Of a stretch of 64,000 nt of DNA, positions 20,326-30,700 are shown piece after piece. Source of the DNA: Klebsiella sp. BIGb0138 (GTDB lineage: Bacteria; Pseudomonadota; Gammaproteobacteria; Enterobacterales; Enterobacteriaceae). Where the stretch lies: the NCBI RefSeq assembly GCF_004342285.1, contig NZ_SMCV01000004.1, positions 62,001-126,000 on the forward strand, in the 5' to 3' direction. Position 1 is the first letter of the stretch. Every line of letters begins with the position of its first letter. The notes under the pieces are model-generated. The model was not told where the DNA came from and ran no database searches. It saw nothing but the letters and a program-made list of their open reading frames with translations. Made by a program: the position numbers and the translations under genes.

Positions 20326-21642
20326 ATGAACGATAAAAACATCATTCAGATGCCTGATGGCTATCTGAATAAAACCCCTCTGTTCCAGTTTATTTTGTTA
20401 TCCTGTTTGTTCCCTTTATGGGGATGCGCTGCGGCGTTAAATGATATTTTAATCACGCAGTTTAAAAGCGTATTTGCACTGAGTAACTTTGCCTCCGCCC
20501 TGGTACAAAGTGCATTTTATGGCGGTTATTTCTTAATTGCTATTCCGGCTTCTTTAGTCATTAAGAATACCAGCTATAAAGTCGCGATTCTGACCGGGCT
20601 GACGCTCTACATCGTCGGCTGTACGCTCTTTTTCCCGGCTTCGCACATGGCGACCTACACCATGTTCCTGGCGGCGATTTTCGCGATAGCTATCGGCCTG
20701 AGCTTTCTGGAAACGGCGGCGAATACCTACAGTTCGATGATCGGCCCGAAAAGCCATGCCACCTTGCGTTTGAACATCAGCCAGACCTTTTATCCGATTG
20801 GCGCGGCTGCCGGTATTTTACTGGGCAAATATCTGGTCTTTTCCGACGGTGAAAGTCTGGAAAAACAGATGGCCGGCATGAATGCCGAACAGATCCACAG
20901 CTTTAAAGTTCTGATGCTGGAAAACACGCTTGAGCCTTACAAGTACATGATTATGGTACTGGTGGTGGTGATGGTGTTGTTCCTGATGACGCGCTTCCCG
21001 ACCTGTAAAGTCGCGCAAACGGCGAACCATAAACGCCCTTCGGCGGCCGATACGCTGCGCTATCTGGCCAGCAATGCGCGTTTTCGTCGCGGGATTGTCG
21101 CCCAGTTCCTGTACGTCGGTATGCAGGTGACCGTCTGGTCGTTCACCATTCGTCTCGCCCTGGTGCTGGGGGATATCAACGAACGTGATGCCTCGACGTT
21201 TATGGTCTACAGCTTTGCCTGCTTCTTTATCGGCAAGTTTATCGCCAACATATTAATGACCCGCTTCACACCGGAAAAAGTGTTGATTCTCTACTCGATC
21301 ATCGGCGCGCTGTTCCTCGCGTATGTGGCCCTGGCCCCGAGCTTTAGCGCGGTATACGTGGCGGTGCTGGTGAGCGTCCTGTTCGGGCCATGCTGGGCCA
21401 CTATCTATGCCGGTACGCTGGATACGGTAGACAACGAACACACCGAAATGGCCGGCGCGGTGATTGTGATGGCGATTATCGGCGCGGCGGTGGTCCCGGC
21501 GATTCAGGGTTTTGTTGCCGATATGTTCCACTCGCTGCAGGTCTCGTTCCTGGTCCCGATGCTGTGCTTTATCTACGTCGGCATTTACTTCTGGCGTGAG
21601 CGCAAGGCCCGCCGCGCGCTCACCGAAGCGACAGCCTCCTGA
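20326..21642 (+). CDS. deoP: Deoxyribose permease DeoP (FucP-type MFS)
   Basis: Inner-membrane sugar-proton symporter of 438 residues with about 12 helices. It resembles FucP, with the family N-terminal pattern FILLSCLFPLWGCAAALNDI. Its length equals Salmonella DeoP. It lies 27 bases after deoK and is transcribed with it, so it most likely imports 2-deoxyribose. The GTLDTVDNEHTEMAGAVIVM segment near helix 11 is typical of FucP relatives. Confidence 0.88.
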   Translation: MNDKNIIQMPDGYLNKTPLFQFILLSCLFPLWGCAAALNDILITQFKSVFALSNFASALVQSAFYGGYFLIAIPASLVIKNTSYKVAILTGLTLYIVGCTLFFPASHMATYTMFLAAIFAIAIGLSFLETAANTYSSMIGPKSHATLRLNISQTFYPIGAAAGILLGKYLVFSDGESLEKQMAGMNAEQIHSFKVLMLENTLEPYKYMIMVLVVVMVLFLMTRFPTCKVAQTANHKRPSAADTLRYLASNARFRRGIVAQFLYVGMQVTVWSFTIRLALVLGDINERDASTFMVYSFACFFIGKFIANILMTRFTPEKVLILYSIIGALFLAYVALAPSFSAVYVAVLVSVLFGPCWATIYAGTLDTVDNEHTEMAGAVIVMAIIGAAVVPAIQGFVADMFHSLQVSFLVPMLCFIYVGIYFWRERKARRALTEATAS

Positions 21643-21653
21643 GGAGAATAGTG

Positions 21654-22667
21654 ATGATCACACGACTACCTTTATGGCGTCAGCTCTTTAGCGAACAACC
21701 CCGTACGCTGCTGGTGAATGATGACTTTACGGTGACGGCCTTCCGTTATGCCAGCGGCGTAGAAGGGTTGCGGATTGAAAACGCGCGCGGCCATCTGGTG
21801 ATTTTGCCCTGGCTGGGACAGATGATCTGGGATGCGGAATTTGACGGCCGCGACCTGACCATGCGCAATATGTTCAGTGAACCGAAGCCGGCAACGGAGG
21901 TGGTGGCTACCTATGGCTGCTTCGCTTTCCATTCGGGGCTGCTGGCGAATGGCTGCCCGTCGCCGCAGGACACGCATCCGCTGCATGGCGAAATGGCCTG
22001 TGCCGCGATGGATGAAGCCTGGCTGGAGCTGGAGGAGGGCTGCCTGTGCGTGGCGGGGCGCTATGAATATGTGATGGGCTTCGGCCATCACTATGAGGCG
22101 CGGCCCGCGGTGGTATTGCATAAAGCGAGCGCGCTGTTTGATATTCAGATGGCGGTGACCAACCTTGCCTCCGTCGCCATGCCGCTGCAGTACATGTGCC
22201 ATATGAACTATGCCTATGTGGCGGGGGCGACCTTCAGTCAGAATATCCCTGACGAAGCGCTCTCGCTGCGCGAATCGGTACCTGCTCACGTGCAGCCGAC
22301 GGAATCGTGGCTGGCGTTCAATCAGCGCATCCTGCAGGGAGAGGCGTCGGTCGCCACCTTGAACGAGCCGCACTATTACGATCCGGAAATCGTCTTTTTC
22401 GCCGATAAGCTGGAACGCTACACAAATAGTCCTGAGTTTCGCATGATGGCGCCTGATGGCACCACGTTCATCACCCGTTTCTCAAGCGCGGAGCTGAATT
22501 ACGTCACCCGCTGGATCCTGTATAACGGCGATCAGCAGGTTGCCGCCTTTGCGCTGCCTGCCACCTGCCGCCCGGAGGGATTTCTGGCGGCCCAGCGTAA
22601 CGGTAGCCTGATTTCGCTGGCCCCGCAGCAAACCCGGACCTTCTCGGTGACCACCGGTATCGCCTGA
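21654..22667 (+). CDS. deoX: DeoX, DUF4432 aldose-epimerase-like protein
   Basis: Cytoplasmic protein of 337 residues in the DUF4432 galactose-mutarotase-like fold, with conserved [15 protein letters not shown] and the histidine-rich DTHPLHGEM. In Salmonella the last gene of this operon, deoX, has no proven activity. By fold it may be a mutarotase for deoxyribose. A GTG at 21651 immediately precedes the preferred ATG, and GAGGAG is better spaced for the ATG. A terminator follows 31 bases after the stop. Confidence 0.85.
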   Translation: MITRLPLWRQLFSEQPRTLLVNDDFTVTAFRYASGVEGLRIENARGHLVILPWLGQMIWDAEFDGRDLTMRNMFSEPKPATEVVATYGCFAFHSGLLANGCPSPQDTHPLHGEMACAAMDEAWLELEEGCLCVAGRYEYVMGFGHHYEARPAVVLHKASALFDIQMAVTNLASVAMPLQYMCHMNYAYVAGATFSQNIPDEALSLRESVPAHVQPTESWLAFNQRILQGEASVATLNEPHYYDPEIVFFADKLERYTNSPEFRMMAPDGTTFITRFSSAELNYVTRWILYNGDQQVAAFALPATCRPEGFLAAQRNGSLISLAPQQTRTFSVTTGIA

Positions 22668-22698
22668 GCGGGATAATATTGCTCAAGGCTTGAACAAC

Positions 22699-22732
22699 AA
22701 CGCGCTTATCGTTAAGGTAAGCGCGTTTTTTT
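22699..22732 (+). terminator. Terminator between deoX and uhpA
   Basis: Perfect 10-bp stem AACGCGCTTA / TAAGCGCGTT (22699-22708, 22718-22727) with a 9-base loop and a run of T residues to 22732. It ends only 17 bases before the uhpA ATG. Confidence 0.93.
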
Positions 22733-22749
22733 ACCCGCCAGGAAACGCC

Positions 22750-23343
22750 ATGACCACCATTGCCCTTATCGACGATCATCTTATCGTCCGCTCCGGTTTT
22801 GCGCAGCTGCTGGGGCTGGAAGCCGACTTTCAGGTCGTCGCTGAATTTGGTTCCGGCCGCGAAGCGCTGGCGGGGCTGCCCGGGCGCGGCGTCCAGGTCT
22901 GTATCTGCGACATTTCGATGCCGGATATTTCAGGCCTCGAGCTGTTAAGCCAGCTGCCCACAGGGATGGGGATCATCATGCTCTCGGTTCACGACAGCCC
23001 GGCGCTGGTTGAACAGGCGCTCAATGCCGGCGCCCGGGGTTTTCTCTCCAAACGCTGTAGCCCGGATGAACTGATCGCCGCGGTCAGAACGGTGGCGACC
23101 GGCGGCTGTTATCTGACCCCGGATATCGCCATGAAGCTGGTGGCGGGGCGTCAGGATCCGCTCACCCGGCGCGAGCGGCAGGTGGCGGAGAAGCTGGCGC
23201 AGGGGATGGCGGTGAAAGAGATCGCCGCCGAGCTGGGGCTATCGCCGAAAACCGTGCATGTGCATCGCGCCAATCTGCTGGAAAAGCTGGGCGTCAGCAA
23301 CGACGTTGAGCTGGCGCGGCGTATGTTCGATAGCTGGCAATGA
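22750..23343 (+). CDS. uhpA: Response regulator UhpA
   Basis: NarL/LuxR-type response regulator of 197 residues that activates uhpT when phosphorylated by UhpB. The receiver domain is at residues 1-115, with phospho-acceptor Asp54 in CICDISMPD. The LuxR helix-turn-helix is at about 135-190 ([20 protein letters not shown]). The start at 22750 matches the conserved N-terminus [16 protein letters not shown]; an upstream extension to 22690 would run through the terminator. The stop overlaps uhpB (ATGA). Confidence 0.97.
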   Translation: MTTIALIDDHLIVRSGFAQLLGLEADFQVVAEFGSGREALAGLPGRGVQVCICDISMPDISGLELLSQLPTGMGIIMLSVHDSPALVEQALNAGARGFLSKRCSPDELIAAVRTVATGGCYLTPDIAMKLVAGRQDPLTRRERQVAEKLAQGMAVKEIAAELGLSPKTVHVHRANLLEKLGVSNDVELARRMFDSWQ

Positions 23344-24842
23344 AAGCGCTGCTCTCCCGGCTGCTTTCGGTGGTCGGCTGCTTGTGTATTTTCTCTGCCG
23401 CGTGGTTCTGTCTGTGGAGCATCAGCCTGCACCTGGTGGAACGCGCGGATCTCGCCGTCCTGCTGTTCCCTTTCGGCCTCCGGCTGGGCCTGATGCTGCA
23501 ATGCCCGCGCGGCTACTGGCCGGTGCTGCTGGGCGCGGAGTGGCTGTTAATCTTCTGGCTGGCGCAGGAAGTGGCGCTGGCGCATCCGGTAATATTGATG
23601 ATCGGTAGTTTGCTGACCCTGCTGCCGGTGGCGCTGATCTCTCGCTACCGGCAGCAGCGCGACTGGCTTACCCTGCTGCGTCAGGGCGGAGCGCTGATCG
23701 CCGCCGCGCTGCTGCAATCTCTGCCGTGGATGGGGGAAGCGAGCGAGGGGTTGAACGCGCTGCTGCTGACCCTGACCGGCGGCCTGACGCTGGCGCCGAC
23801 CTGCCTGGTTATCTGGCATTATCTTACCAGTACCGTCTGGCGGCCGCTGGGGCCCGCGCTGGTTTCGCAGCCGGTTAACTGGCGCGGCCGGCACCTGATC
23901 TGGTACCTGCTGCTGTTTGTCATCAGTCTGTGGCTGCAGCTGGGGCTGCCCGCTGAACTGTCGCGCTTTACCCCGTTCTGTCTGGCCCTGCCGATCATCG
24001 CGCTGGCCTGGCATTACGGCTGGCAGGGGGCGCTAATCGCCGCCCTGATGAATGCCATTGCGTTAATCGCCAGCCAGACCTGGCACGATCATCCGGTGGA
24101 TTTACTGCTCTCATTGCTGGCGCAGAGCCTGACCGGGCTGCTGCTGGGCGCCGGAATTCAGCGCCTGCGCGAACTGAACCTGTCGCTGCAAAGCGAGCTG
24201 GCGCGCAACCGTCGCCTGGCGGAGCGGCTGCTGGAAACCGAAGAGAGCGTGCGCCGGGACGTGGCGCGCGAGCTGCATGACGATATCGGCCAGACCATCA
24301 CCGCCATTCGTACCCAGGCGGGTATTGTGCAGCGGCTGGCGCCGGATAACGGCGGCGTCAAACAGAGCGGCCAGCTGATCGAGCAACTGTCGCTGGGCGT
24401 CTACGACTCGGTGCGCCGCCTGCTGGGCCGCCTGCGTCCGCGGCAGCTTGACGATCTTACCCTTGAACAGGCGGTGCGTTCGCTGATGCGTGAGATGGAA
24501 CTGGACGATCGCGGGATGGTCAGCCATCTCGACTGGCGCATCGACGAGTCCGCCTTAAGCGAAAACCAGCGCGTGACCCTGTTCCGCGTCTGTCAGGAAG
24601 GGCTGAACAATATCGTCAAACATGCCAGCGCCAGCGCGGTGACGCTGCAGGGCTGGCAGGAGGATCAACGGCTGATGCTGGTGCTTGAGGATGACGGCTG
24701 CGGGCTGCCGCCGGGCACCGGGCAGCAGGGCTTTGGCCTGACCGGGATGCGCGAGCGCGTGACGGCTTTGGGCGGCACCTTAACCATCTCCTGTACCCAC
24801 GGCACCCGCGTTTGCGTTAGCCTGCCGCGACGTTATGTCTGA
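23340..24842 (+). CDS. uhpB: Sensor histidine kinase UhpB
   Basis: Membrane sensor kinase of 500 residues. The N-terminal half (about 1-270) has eight or so membrane helices of MASE1 type. The C-terminal half carries a HisKA_3 dimerisation domain with phospho-acceptor His313 in [12 protein letters not shown], then an HATPase domain with N-box NNIVKHA and the glycine box [17 protein letters not shown]. UhpC and UhpB together sense external glucose 6-phosphate. Translationally coupled to uhpA. Confidence 0.97.
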   Translation: MKALLSRLLSVVGCLCIFSAAWFCLWSISLHLVERADLAVLLFPFGLRLGLMLQCPRGYWPVLLGAEWLLIFWLAQEVALAHPVILMIGSLLTLLPVALISRYRQQRDWLTLLRQGGALIAAALLQSLPWMGEASEGLNALLLTLTGGLTLAPTCLVIWHYLTSTVWRPLGPALVSQPVNWRGRHLIWYLLLFVISLWLQLGLPAELSRFTPFCLALPIIALAWHYGWQGALIAALMNAIALIASQTWHDHPVDLLLSLLAQSLTGLLLGAGIQRLRELNLSLQSELARNRRLAERLLETEESVRRDVARELHDDIGQTITAIRTQAGIVQRLAPDNGGVKQSGQLIEQLSLGVYDSVRRLLGRLRPRQLDDLTLEQAVRSLMREMELDDRGMVSHLDWRIDESALSENQRVTLFRVCQEGLNNIVKHASASAVTLQGWQEDQRLMLVLEDDGCGLPPGTGQQGFGLTGMRERVTALGGTLTISCTHGTRVCVSLPRRYV

Positions 24843-24851
24843 GGAGCGATG

Positions 24852-26180
24852 ATGCTGAGCTTTCTGAAATCCCCGCCTGATGCCGCGCCGGTTGCCGATA
24901 AACAGGCGCTGGATGAGCGTTATCGCTACTGGCGGCGCCATATTCTGCTGACTATCTGGCTGGGCTATGCGTTGTTTTACTTCACGCGCAAAAGCTTCAA
25001 CGCCGCGGTGCCGGAAATCCTTGCCAACAACGTGCTGACGCGCAGCGATATTGGCCTGCTGGCGACGCTGTTTTACATCACCTACGGGCTATCGAAGTTT
25101 TTCTCCGGTATCGTCAGCGACCGCTCCAACGCCCGGTACTTTATGGGGCTCGGTCTGGTTGCCACCGGAGTGGTCAACATTCTGTTTGGCTTCTCCACCT
25201 CGTTGTGGGCCTTCGCCCTGCTATGGGCGCTGAACGCCTTTTTCCAGGGCTGGGGCTCGCCGGTGTGCGCCCGCCTGCTGACGACGTGGTATTCACGTAC
25301 CGAGCGCGGCGGCTGGTGGGCGCTGTGGAATACCGCGCATAACGTCGGCGGGGCGCTGATCCCGATGGTGGTGGGGGCGGCGGCGCTGCACTACGGTTGG
25401 CGCGCCGGGATGATGATTGCCGGCACGCTGGCGATTGTCGTCGGGCTGTTTCTCTGCTGGCGGCTGCGCGACCGACCGCAGGCGCTTGGCCTGCCTGCGG
25501 TGGGCGACTGGCGACACGATGAGCTGGAGATTGCCCAGCAGCAGGAAGGGGCAGGGCTGACGCGTAAGGAGATCCTCTACAAATACGTGCTCCTGAATCC
25601 CTATATCTGGCTGCTGTCGCTGTGCTACGTGCTGGTTTACGTGGTGCGGGCGGCGATTAACGACTGGGGCAATCTCTACATGTCGGAGACGCTGGGCGTC
25701 GATCTGGTGACCGCCAACTCGGCGGTCACCATGTTCGAACTGGGCGGGTTTATCGGCGCGCTGGTGGCGGGATGGGGCTCGGATAAGCTGTTTAACGGCA
25801 ACCGCGGGCCGATGAACCTGATTTTTGCCGCCGGGATTTTGCTCTCGGTCGGCGGTTTGTGGCTGATGCCCTTCGCCAGCTATGTGATGCAGGCGGCCTG
25901 CTTCTTTACCATCGGCTTCTTCGTTTTTGGACCGCAGATGTTGATTGGCATGGCGGCGGCGGAGTGTTCCCACAAAGAGGCCGCCGGCGCGGCGACCGGG
26001 TTCGTCGGGCTCTTTGCCTATCTCGGGGCCTCGCTGTCCGGCTGGCCGCTGGCGCAGGTGATGGATATCTGGCACTGGAGCGGTTTTTTTGTGGTCATCG
26101 CCATTGCCGCCGGGATTTCCGCCCTGCTGCTGCTGCCATTTTTAAACGCCCAGGCGCCGAGAACCGCCAGCGAAGCGTGA
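24852..26180 (+). CDS. uhpC: Hexose-phosphate sensor UhpC
   Basis: MFS-type membrane receptor of 442 residues, homologous to the UhpT transporter. It binds external glucose 6-phosphate and controls UhpB. Twelve predicted helices; the signature LGYALFYFTRKSFNAAVPEI carries the conserved arginine region of organophosphate antiporters. ATG codons occur at 24849 and 24852; the second is chosen by homology and spacing from GAGGAG. It follows uhpB by a few bases. Confidence 0.96.
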   Translation: MLSFLKSPPDAAPVADKQALDERYRYWRRHILLTIWLGYALFYFTRKSFNAAVPEILANNVLTRSDIGLLATLFYITYGLSKFFSGIVSDRSNARYFMGLGLVATGVVNILFGFSTSLWAFALLWALNAFFQGWGSPVCARLLTTWYSRTERGGWWALWNTAHNVGGALIPMVVGAAALHYGWRAGMMIAGTLAIVVGLFLCWRLRDRPQALGLPAVGDWRHDELEIAQQQEGAGLTRKEILYKYVLLNPYIWLLSLCYVLVYVVRAAINDWGNLYMSETLGVDLVTANSAVTMFELGGFIGALVAGWGSDKLFNGNRGPMNLIFAAGILLSVGGLWLMPFASYVMQAACFFTIGFFVFGPQMLIGMAAAECSHKEAAGAATGFVGLFAYLGASLSGWPLAQVMDIWHWSGFFVVIAIAAGISALLLLPFLNAQAPRTASEA

Positions 26181-26321
26181 CCTACCTCTCCTTTTTGCCC
26201 CGAGTGGGGCAAAACTAAGACATTTTCCCGGTTCCGTCGGGACGCTGTCTCAGGCCTGTCGCGCCGCTGATTTTTACAATGCCTGCCATTCGCAGGTATA
26301 AAAATTAGCCCGGAGTGTCCT
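26181..26321 (+). promoter_or_regulatory. uhpT control region
   Basis: A 141-base gap between uhpC and uhpT. A hairpin TTTTGCCCC / GGGGCAAAA (26193-26214) lies near the uhpC end. CAGGCCTG at 26250-26257 and the inverted pair CCTGC / GCAGG about 30 bases before uhpT fall where UhpA sites and the promoter lie in E. coli. UhpA-dependent activation is inferred from that match. Confidence 0.5.
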
Positions 26322-27713
26322 ATGTTGGCCTTTCTAAACCAGGTGCGTAAACCGACCCTGGATCTGCCGCTCGACGTGCGGCGTAAGATGTGGTTCAAAC
26401 CGTTCATGCAGTCCTACCTGGTGGTCTTTATTGGCTACCTGACCATGTATCTGATCCGCAAAAACTTTAACATTGCTCAGAACGACATGATCTCCACCTA
26501 CGGGTTGAGCATGACCCAGCTGGGGATGATCGGCCTTGGCTTCTCGATTACCTACGGCGTGGGTAAAACGGTGGTGTCCTACTACGCGGACGGTAAAAAC
26601 ACCAAGCAGTTCCTGCCGTTTATGCTGATCCTCTCCGCCATCTGTATGCTGGGCTTCAGCGCCAGCATGGGGGCCGGTTCAACCAGCCTGTTCCTGATGA
26701 TCGCCTTCTATGCGCTGAGCGGCTTCTTCCAGAGTACCGGCGGTTCGTGCAGCTACTCGACCATTACCAAATGGACGCCTCGTCGTAAGCGCGGCACCTT
26801 CCTTGGCTTCTGGAATATCTCGCATAACCTCGGCGGGGCCGGCGCGGCGGGCGTGGCGCTGTTCGGGGCCAACTATTTGTTCAACGGTCACGTGATCGGC
26901 ATGTTCATCTTCCCGTCGATTATCGCGCTGATTGTGGGTTTCATCGGCCTGCGTTTTGGCAGCGACTCCCCGGAATCCTACGGCCTGGGTAACGCCGAAG
27001 AGCTGTTCGGCGAAGAGATCAGCGAAGAGGATAAAGAAACCGAAGAAAACGCCATGACCAAGTGGCAGATCTTCGTCGAGTACGTGCTGAAAAACAAAGT
27101 CATCTGGCTGCTGTGCTTCTCCAACATCTTCCTCTACGTGGTGCGTATCGGTATCGACCAATGGTCCACGGTCTATGCTTTCCAGGAGCTGAAGCTGTCA
27201 AAAGAGGTGGCGATTCAGGGCTTTACCCTGTTTGAAGTCGGCGCTCTGGTCGGGACGCTGCTGTGGGGCTGGCTGTCGGATCTGGCGAACGGCCGCCGTG
27301 CGCTGGTGGCCTGTATCGCCCTGGCGTTAATCATTGCCACCCTTGGCGTCTACCAGCATGCCAGCAACCAGTATATCTATCTGGCGTCGCTGTTTGCTTT
27401 AGGCTTCCTGGTCTTCGGTCCGCAGCTGCTGATCGGCGTCGCCGCGGTGGGCTTCGTGCCGAAGAAAGCCATCGGCGCGGCCGACGGTATCAAAGGGACG
27501 TTCGCCTATCTGATTGGCGACAGCTTTGCCAAACTGGGTCTCGGGATGATTGCCGACGGTACGCCGATCTTCGGCCTGACCGGCTGGGCAGGGACCTTTG
27601 CGGCGCTGGATGCGGCCGCGATTGGCTGTATCTGCCTGATGGCCATCGTGGCGGTATGTGAAGAACGTAAAATTCGCCGCGAGAAAAAGAAACGCACTTT
27701 GCAGACCGCCTGA
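26322..27713 (+). CDS. uhpT: Hexose-6-phosphate:phosphate antiporter UhpT
   Basis: Inner-membrane antiporter of 463 residues, as in E. coli, that imports glucose 6-phosphate in exchange for phosphate. It is also the route of entry for fosfomycin. Twelve helices; the organophosphate family signature is [26 protein letters not shown] lies upstream of the ATG. The gene is intact, so fosfomycin uptake through it should be functional. It is followed by a strong terminator. Confidence 0.97.
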   Translation: MLAFLNQVRKPTLDLPLDVRRKMWFKPFMQSYLVVFIGYLTMYLIRKNFNIAQNDMISTYGLSMTQLGMIGLGFSITYGVGKTVVSYYADGKNTKQFLPFMLILSAICMLGFSASMGAGSTSLFLMIAFYALSGFFQSTGGSCSYSTITKWTPRRKRGTFLGFWNISHNLGGAGAAGVALFGANYLFNGHVIGMFIFPSIIALIVGFIGLRFGSDSPESYGLGNAEELFGEEISEEDKETEENAMTKWQIFVEYVLKNKVIWLLCFSNIFLYVVRIGIDQWSTVYAFQELKLSKEVAIQGFTLFEVGALVGTLLWGWLSDLANGRRALVACIALALIIATLGVYQHASNQYIYLASLFALGFLVFGPQLLIGVAAVGFVPKKAIGAADGIKGTFAYLIGDSFAKLGLGMIADGTPIFGLTGWAGTFAALDAAAIGCICLMAIVAVCEERKIRREKKKRTLQTA

Positions 27714-27736
27714 GGACTTCAGGTTCTGGTAACGTT

Positions 27737-27762
27737 GCCCGGCCTTGATGCCGGGCTTTTTT
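27737..27762 (+). terminator. Terminator of uhpT
   Basis: Perfect stem GCCCGGC / GCCGGGC (27737-27743, 27750-27756) with a 6-base loop and six T residues, 23 bases after the uhpT stop. Confidence 0.93.
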
Positions 27763-27765
27763 ATT

Positions 27766-28383
27766 TCAGGCGTGATATGCCTGCCAGGCCTGGATGAAGC
27801 GCTGCGCTTTTTCCGCGGTTTCCGTCCTGGACTGTGCAGCACGATACAGATCGCTCCCTAATCCCGCCCCCTCACAACCGGCCCGGAGATAATCTGCGAG
27901 ATTTGTCGCGGTGATGCCACCCACAGCGTACAGCCGGGTCTTCGACGGCAGTATTGCCCGAAGTGAGCGAATATAGCCTGGCCCGACATCGCCCGCAGGG
28001 AAGATCTTCAGCATGCTGGCACCATGCCTGAGGGCGGTCAACGCCTCGCTGGCCGTCAGACAGCCGATGCAGGTGGCCATTCCCGCAGATGTCGCGGCCT
28101 CGATGACGGAGATATCGGTATTGGGCGTAAGGATAAATTCGCAGCCCGCCTCTTTTAATATGGCGACCTCTCGCGGTGTGGTTACCGTACCGGCGCCGAT
28201 TCGCATCCGGTCGCCATAATGTTTTACGGCAAGCACAATACTTTGTTGCCAGCTGGGGGAATTAAGCGGGATCTCTACCTGCGTAAAACCCGCACGATAC
28301 AGTTCCGCCATGTGCACCAGTACATCATCTGGGGTTACCCCGCGCAGGATGGCGACCAGAGGAAGAGAGTCAGGTGTGATCAT
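27766..28383 (-). CDS. dgoA: 2-dehydro-3-deoxy-6-phosphogalactonate aldolase (DgoA type)
   Basis: Class I aldolase of 205 residues in the KDPG/KDPGal family that cleaves 2-keto-3-deoxy-6-phosphogalactonate to pyruvate and glyceraldehyde 3-phosphate. The Schiff-base lysine is Lys126 in MLKIFPAGD, and the general base is Glu37 in QVEIPLNSP, as in E. coli DgoA. The start at 28383 follows AGGAGA; the frame continues to 28488 inside dgoK but without a family-like sequence. It overlaps dgoK by 14 bases and is last in a minus-strand operon. Confidence 0.9.
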   Translation of the reverse strand: MITPDSLPLVAILRGVTPDDVLVHMAELYRAGFTQVEIPLNSPSWQQSIVLAVKHYGDRMRIGAGTVTTPREVAILKEAGCEFILTPNTDISVIEAATSAGMATCIGCLTASEALTALRHGASMLKIFPAGDVGPGYIRSLRAILPSKTRLYAVGGITATNLADYLRAGCEGAGLGSDLYRAAQSRTETAEKAQRFIQAWQAYHA

Positions 28384-29272
28384 GAAGAAGTCTCCTGATG
28401 CCGTTAAGAAAGGCCGCTTCACCGTTGAGGGGGCGACAGGTGAGGCCAAAAAGGGCAAAAACGCTTTGGTAACGCGCCAGTAGCGCATCGTTACCGACCA
28501 GAACTACGCTTTCCGTGGAGGAAATGGCGTATTGCTCGCACATCCTGGCGACTTCGTGGCCAATCAGCAGGCCAGAGAGGGCGCTATGCAGAGCGTCAGA
28601 AGGCAGGGCGCCGCAGAGCATACGTGCGCGCAGCGCAAAGGTTCCTCGCGACAGGCAGCACTCCTGGGCTCCCAGTCGCGCGCCATCAAGAAATGCCTGG
28701 CGATCTTCCCGATGCCCGTCTTGTGGTTGGGACAGCACGGAGTAGTGGCTTAACAAGTGAAAGAACTCCCCGGTCATGATGGTTTGAAAATCACCGATGT
28801 ACTCCCTCTCCATGCGTACCCATTTGCTGTGGGTGCCGGGAAAGACATACCACTCCTCTGCATTCAGTGCGCCCAGGAGTTGCGTTTCTTCTCCACGCAT
28901 CACGTTGAAATGTTCCGGGCCGTTGAGCTGGAGTCCGGGGACAATCCACACCGGTAAAGGCCCGGCATTTTCGACCGGCGTCAGGTTTGAGGAGAGCGCT
29001 GAAACGGATGTCGGACAGGGAATATAGGGCACGGCAAGCCAGCCGAGATTGCTACCGATCATGCCGCTCATGATGACAATGGTGTCAGGGGCCAGGGGAT
29101 GTGGGCACCGTGAGAGGATGGTGAGCCAGAGCTCTTTAAACGCGCCCGGTCGGTGGTGGGTTACCCCTTCGCGACTACGATAGGTCCAGATCGTTTCACC
29201 TTGCTGGAATAGCCACAGGCGCAGATTGCTGCTACCCCAGTCCACGGCAATATAGTTTTGTAGATTGAACAT
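28370..29272 (-). CDS. dgoK: 2-dehydro-3-deoxygalactonokinase (DgoK type)
   Basis: Sugar-acid kinase of 300 residues in the ASKHA (DgoK) family that phosphorylates 2-keto-3-deoxygalactonate. The N-terminal phosphate-1 motif is YIAVDWGSSNLRLWLF, and VFPGTHSKWVRME and MTGEFFHLLSHYS are DgoK signatures. The ATG at 29272 follows AGGAA; the preceding codon is an in-frame TTG. It acts just before DgoA. The upstream permease gene is separated from it by a hairpin. Confidence 0.9.
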   Translation of the reverse strand: MFNLQNYIAVDWGSSNLRLWLFQQGETIWTYRSREGVTHHRPGAFKELWLTILSRCPHPLAPDTIVIMSGMIGSNLGWLAVPYIPCPTSVSALSSNLTPVENAGPLPVWIVPGLQLNGPEHFNVMRGEETQLLGALNAEEWYVFPGTHSKWVRMEREYIGDFQTIMTGEFFHLLSHYSVLSQPQDGHREDRQAFLDGARLGAQECCLSRGTFALRARMLCGALPSDALHSALSGLLIGHEVARMCEQYAISSTESVVLVGNDALLARYQSVFALFGLTCRPLNGEAAFLNGIRRLLHDHT

Positions 29273-29290
29273 CAAGCATTCCTGATGGAT

Positions 29291-29313
29291 AAAACGGCCT
29301 GTTGCCAGGCCGT
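29291..29313 (-). terminator. Hairpin between permease and dgoK (possible intra-operon attenuator)
   Basis: Perfect 8-bp stem ACGGCCTG / CAGGCCGT (29294-29301, 29306-29313) with a 4-base loop. On the minus strand it is followed by TTT directly after the terminal T of the stem. It lies between the permease stop and dgoK and could reduce dgoKA expression relative to the upstream genes. Confidence 0.6.
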
Positions 29314-29324
29314 GGATGAGATAG

Positions 29325-30635
29325 TTACTGCTCTGAAATTTCCATTTTCTTATCGAAATTGATGCTCAAAGAGCAGACGAGATACCCCACCGCTGCGAGG
29401 GCGAAGAACATCATTGCGGCATAATAATTACCGGTGAATTGCACAAGGAAACCGATAAAAATCGGCAGGATGGCGGCGAACAGATTGCTGGTAAAGTTCA
29501 TGGTGCCGCAGATCGTCCCCGCTACGGATTGAGCGCCAAGAAGACCCGGAATAGACCAGTAGACGCTTGCCCAACGCAGAGGGAACAGGGCGATAGTGAG
29601 CAGCGTAATCGCGACGCCTGGCGTACTGCTTTGCGCGCAAAGAAATATCCCTATGCCAGCAGTAATAGCTGAAATCGCCAGCATGGTATGCATAACGCGA
29701 CTGGTTTTACCGCCTTTACTGCGCCATTTATCCATGATGTAGCCGCCGGTTAGTTGGCCGACAAAACACAGCAGGAAAATAATTGCCATGGCGCCACCCA
29801 TAGACTTAATATCGAAGCCGTAGGTAGCCTGGAAATATAATGGTAGCCAGGTCATGAGACCATAGAAGACAAAGCTATAGCATACCCACCCACAAATTAA
29901 CGCAATGACATTACGTTGTTTTAAATAAGGTTTGATATCTGCGAGACGATATTTTTTACCAGCGGTGGAATCTCCATTGGCTTCAGTAATATGATCCAGT
30001 TCAGCTTTGTTAATCCCAGGGTGTTCAGAAGGATAGGTACGAATATACCACCAGGCAATAAGACCTATAGCGATAGTCCCCACCCCGGCAATGATGAAGG
30101 CCATCCGCCAGGAGTCAAACTGGGCAATAAGCCCGGCAATGATGACGGCACCCAGTGCGGTACCTAACGGCGCGCCGCCATCCAGCAGCATTGAGCCGCG
30201 GCCGCGTTCAGTCGGGGTCAGCCAGGTCCCCATCAGTTTTGCGCCCGCGGGCATAATGGGGGACTCGGCGATACCCAGCCCAATGCGTGAAATTGAGAGG
30301 GTAAAAATAGAATGACAAAGGGCGGCGATGGCCTGAAATGCACCCCATAAAATTGTGGCGATAGCAATAATATTTCGGGCTTTAAACTTGTCAGCAATGA
30401 CCCCGCTGGGTATTTGCATGAGCGCATAGGCCCAGAAGAATGCACTGTGAATAACACCAACAACACGCGTGTCGGTAATGCCGAATTCATCGGTAATATA
30501 GGGCATGGCAATGGATAAAGAGGTACGGTCAATATAGTTAATTGCTCCCAGAATAAGCATGACAATAAATATTCGCCATCTTACCGTTGTCGCTTTGAGC
30601 TTTTCTTCTTCAGTATGGACATTGACATGAGACAT
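29325..30635 (-). CDS. MFS sugar-acid permease (anion:cation symporter family)
   Basis: Twelve-helix major facilitator of 436 residues in the ACS family that includes DgoT, GudP and GarP. The first loop motif is GAINYIDRTSLSIAMPYI, and QIPSGVIADKFKARNIIAI is motif A. GGAGC precedes the ATG. By context it imports the sugar acid degraded by the neighbouring dehydratase, kinase and aldolases. The exact substrate (galactonate, galactarate or another aldonate or aldarate) cannot be read from sequence. Confidence 0.85.
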   Translation of the reverse strand: MSHVNVHTEEEKLKATTVRWRIFIVMLILGAINYIDRTSLSIAMPYITDEFGITDTRVVGVIHSAFFWAYALMQIPSGVIADKFKARNIIAIATILWGAFQAIAALCHSIFTLSISRIGLGIAESPIMPAGAKLMGTWLTPTERGRGSMLLDGGAPLGTALGAVIIAGLIAQFDSWRMAFIIAGVGTIAIGLIAWWYIRTYPSEHPGINKAELDHITEANGDSTAGKKYRLADIKPYLKQRNVIALICGWVCYSFVFYGLMTWLPLYFQATYGFDIKSMGGAMAIIFLLCFVGQLTGGYIMDKWRSKGGKTSRVMHTMLAISAITAGIGIFLCAQSSTPGVAITLLTIALFPLRWASVYWSIPGLLGAQSVAGTICGTMNFTSNLFAAILPIFIGFLVQFTGNYYAAMMFFALAAVGYLVCSLSINFDKKMEISEQ

Positions 30636-30700
30636 AGATGCTCCTTGCCATGCCCAATAATGAGCATGGCGATACGAGGTATTATAATTATCAGGGTAAC

